Assembly: GCA_003230435.1 (NCBI GenBank)
Contig: QIDW01000071.1
Coordinates: 1 to 5,574 of the forward strand
Length of the DNA: 5,574 nucleotides
Reading direction: 5' to 3'
DNA from: Acidimicrobiia bacterium
GTDB lineage: Bacteria; Actinomycetota; Acidimicrobiia; Spongiisociales; ZC4RG35
Part shown: one piece after another, positions 4,687 through 5,574 of the stretch
How the letters are laid out: each line of letters starts with the position of its first letter
How positions within the stretch are numbered: the first letter of the stretch is position 1
Position numbers and translations under genes: made by a program
Notes under the pieces: generated by a model
The model's input: only the letters and a program-made list of their open reading frames with translations
Database searches by the model: none
What the model was told of the DNA's origin: nothing

Positions 4687-5574
4687 CTAGCCCAGCTTGG
4701 AGGCGATCGTCCCGGCACTGCGTAGCGCCGTGCCATCGCTTCCCGCGACCGAGAACACTCTTGTTGGCGCGCTCTCGGCCTCGGCGACCATGTCCTCGAA
4801 GAGCCGGCGCCGACTGAGCGGCGGTTCGATCCACAAGTACGCCGCCATCGAGCCAGGGATCGTATTGACCTCGTTGACGACCAGTTCCCCATCCTTTTCG
4901 AGGTAGTCGATCCGGGCAACCCCACGCAGATCAGCCACCTCGGTGACACGCCGCGACAACTCGTGTATCGCCTTCTCCAGGCTCACATCAAGCGACGCCG
5001 GTAGTTCGCGACCGTCGCTGACATCGCCACCCCAGGCCAGGTACTTCTGATCGTAGGAGTAAACCCCGTCGTCCGATCGCGCCGGGGCCTCAACTGCCGA
5101 CGTCTGCCACTCGGGATGGGTGCGGACCGCCACCTGCAGATCCCGGCTGCCGGTGAGAAACGGCTCTACGACGGCGCCTCGATCAAGAAAACCCGAGGAT
5201 CGCTTCAGGGCTAGAACCGTTGCCCAATCATCAACCACTTCTATGCCGATCGATGACCCGCCGAAACGAGGCTTGACGATGTAGGGGGCGGCGAAGTCGG
5301 GGACCGGTTCCTCGCCGGTGGAGACCATCATCCGAGGGAGAGTCGGCAAACCCGCCGAGGCCATGGCAGCCCCGAAGGCAAGTTTGTCCATTCCCAGAGC
5401 CGATGCCGCCTGACCGGGTCCGGTATAACGAAGCCCGGCCAGGTCGAGAAGGCCTTGAAGTGTCCCGTCCTCGCCGGGACCACCGTGGCAAGCGATGAAT
5501 ACCGCACTGAGGTCGAGAGGCTTCCTCTTTAGGAGAAAGCCTTGACCCGGGGAAGCAACGAAAGAGGCCTCCCG
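4687..5574 (-). CDS. ddl: D-alanine--D-alanine ligase, 5' end cut by window
   Basis: Ddl joins two D-alanines with ATP, supplying the dipeptide for the peptidoglycan stem. I read the minus-strand frame from the window edge: 295 residues, open throughout; an ATG at 5391 is internal, not the start. Counting from the edge, HGGPGEDGTLQG at 30-41 is the N-terminal family motif and GPGQAASALGMDK at 52-64 precedes the ATP-grasp fold. VKPRFGGSSIGI at 100-111 is the ATP-binding lysine and glycine-rich loop, DQKYL near 175 is the omega-loop region, RIDYLEKDG at 221-229 supplies the Asp of the metal site, and NEVNTIPGS at 234-242 binds Mg and product. About 40-60 N-terminal residues are missing from view. 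IPGSMAAYLW differs from the commoner PGFT/PGMT ending, so this may be a divergent Ddl subgroup or a Ddl-like ATP-grasp ligase. It converges on the RAM gene. Confidence 0.9.
   Translation of the reverse strand, partial: REASFVASPGQGFLLKRKPLDLSAVFIACHGGPGEDGTLQGLLDLAGLRYTGPGQAASALGMDKLAFGAAMASAGLPTLPRMMVSTGEEPVPDFAAPYIVKPRFGGSSIGIEVVDDWATVLALKRSSGFLDRGAVVEPFLTGSRDLQVAVRTHPEWQTSAVEAPARSDDGVYSYDQKYLAWGGDVSDGRELPASLDVSLEKAIHELSRRVTEVADLRGVARIDYLEKDGELVVNEVNTIPGSMAAYLWIEPPLSRRRLFEDMVAEAESAPTRVFSVAGSDGTALRSAGTIASKLG

Overview
The window looks like chromosomal housekeeping DNA from an actinobacterium, probably a less-studied lineage such as an Acidimicrobiia-type genome. The grounds are the gene set and order (ddl, a stand-alone RAM-domain gene, rpmB, divergent recG, then rsmD and coaD), the high GC, and the GTG and TTG starts with short intergenic gaps. 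The lineage is an inference from context; no marker gene fixes it.

Layout: coaD (minus, 3' end cut by the window edge) overlaps rsmD by 4 bases. Then comes an unexpected block of about 0.7 kb (about 1063-1741) between rsmD and recG. It holds a decayed plus-strand 3' end of a class III nucleotide cyclase gene and an intact NTF2/SnoaL-like gene whose ATG overlaps the cyclase stop codon. recG follows on the minus strand. Divergent from it are rpmB (L28), a cold-shock-like OB-fold gene and a stand-alone Lrp/AsnC ligand-binding (RAM) gene, all plus strand. The window ends in a convergent, 5'-truncated D-alanine--D-alanine ligase gene.

The most interesting structure is at the recG 3' end. The last 61 bases of recG, including the stop codon, occur twice: once at the end of the long gene (1742-1802) and once just upstream of rsmD (1002-1062). 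The copies share a perfect 41-base core but have different last codons, which encode similar yet distinct C-termini. The cyclase/NTF2 block lies exactly between them. This reads as an insertion into the recG-rsmD junction that gave recG a new tail and left the old tail beside rsmD.

Separately, recG appears to lack about 11 residues at the start of helicase motif V (the strand carrying the conserved Thr-Thr), so the encoded helicase may be impaired. The other genes serve CoA synthesis (CoaD), 16S rRNA methylation (RsmD), fork rescue (RecG), the ribosome (L28) and the cell wall (Ddl).
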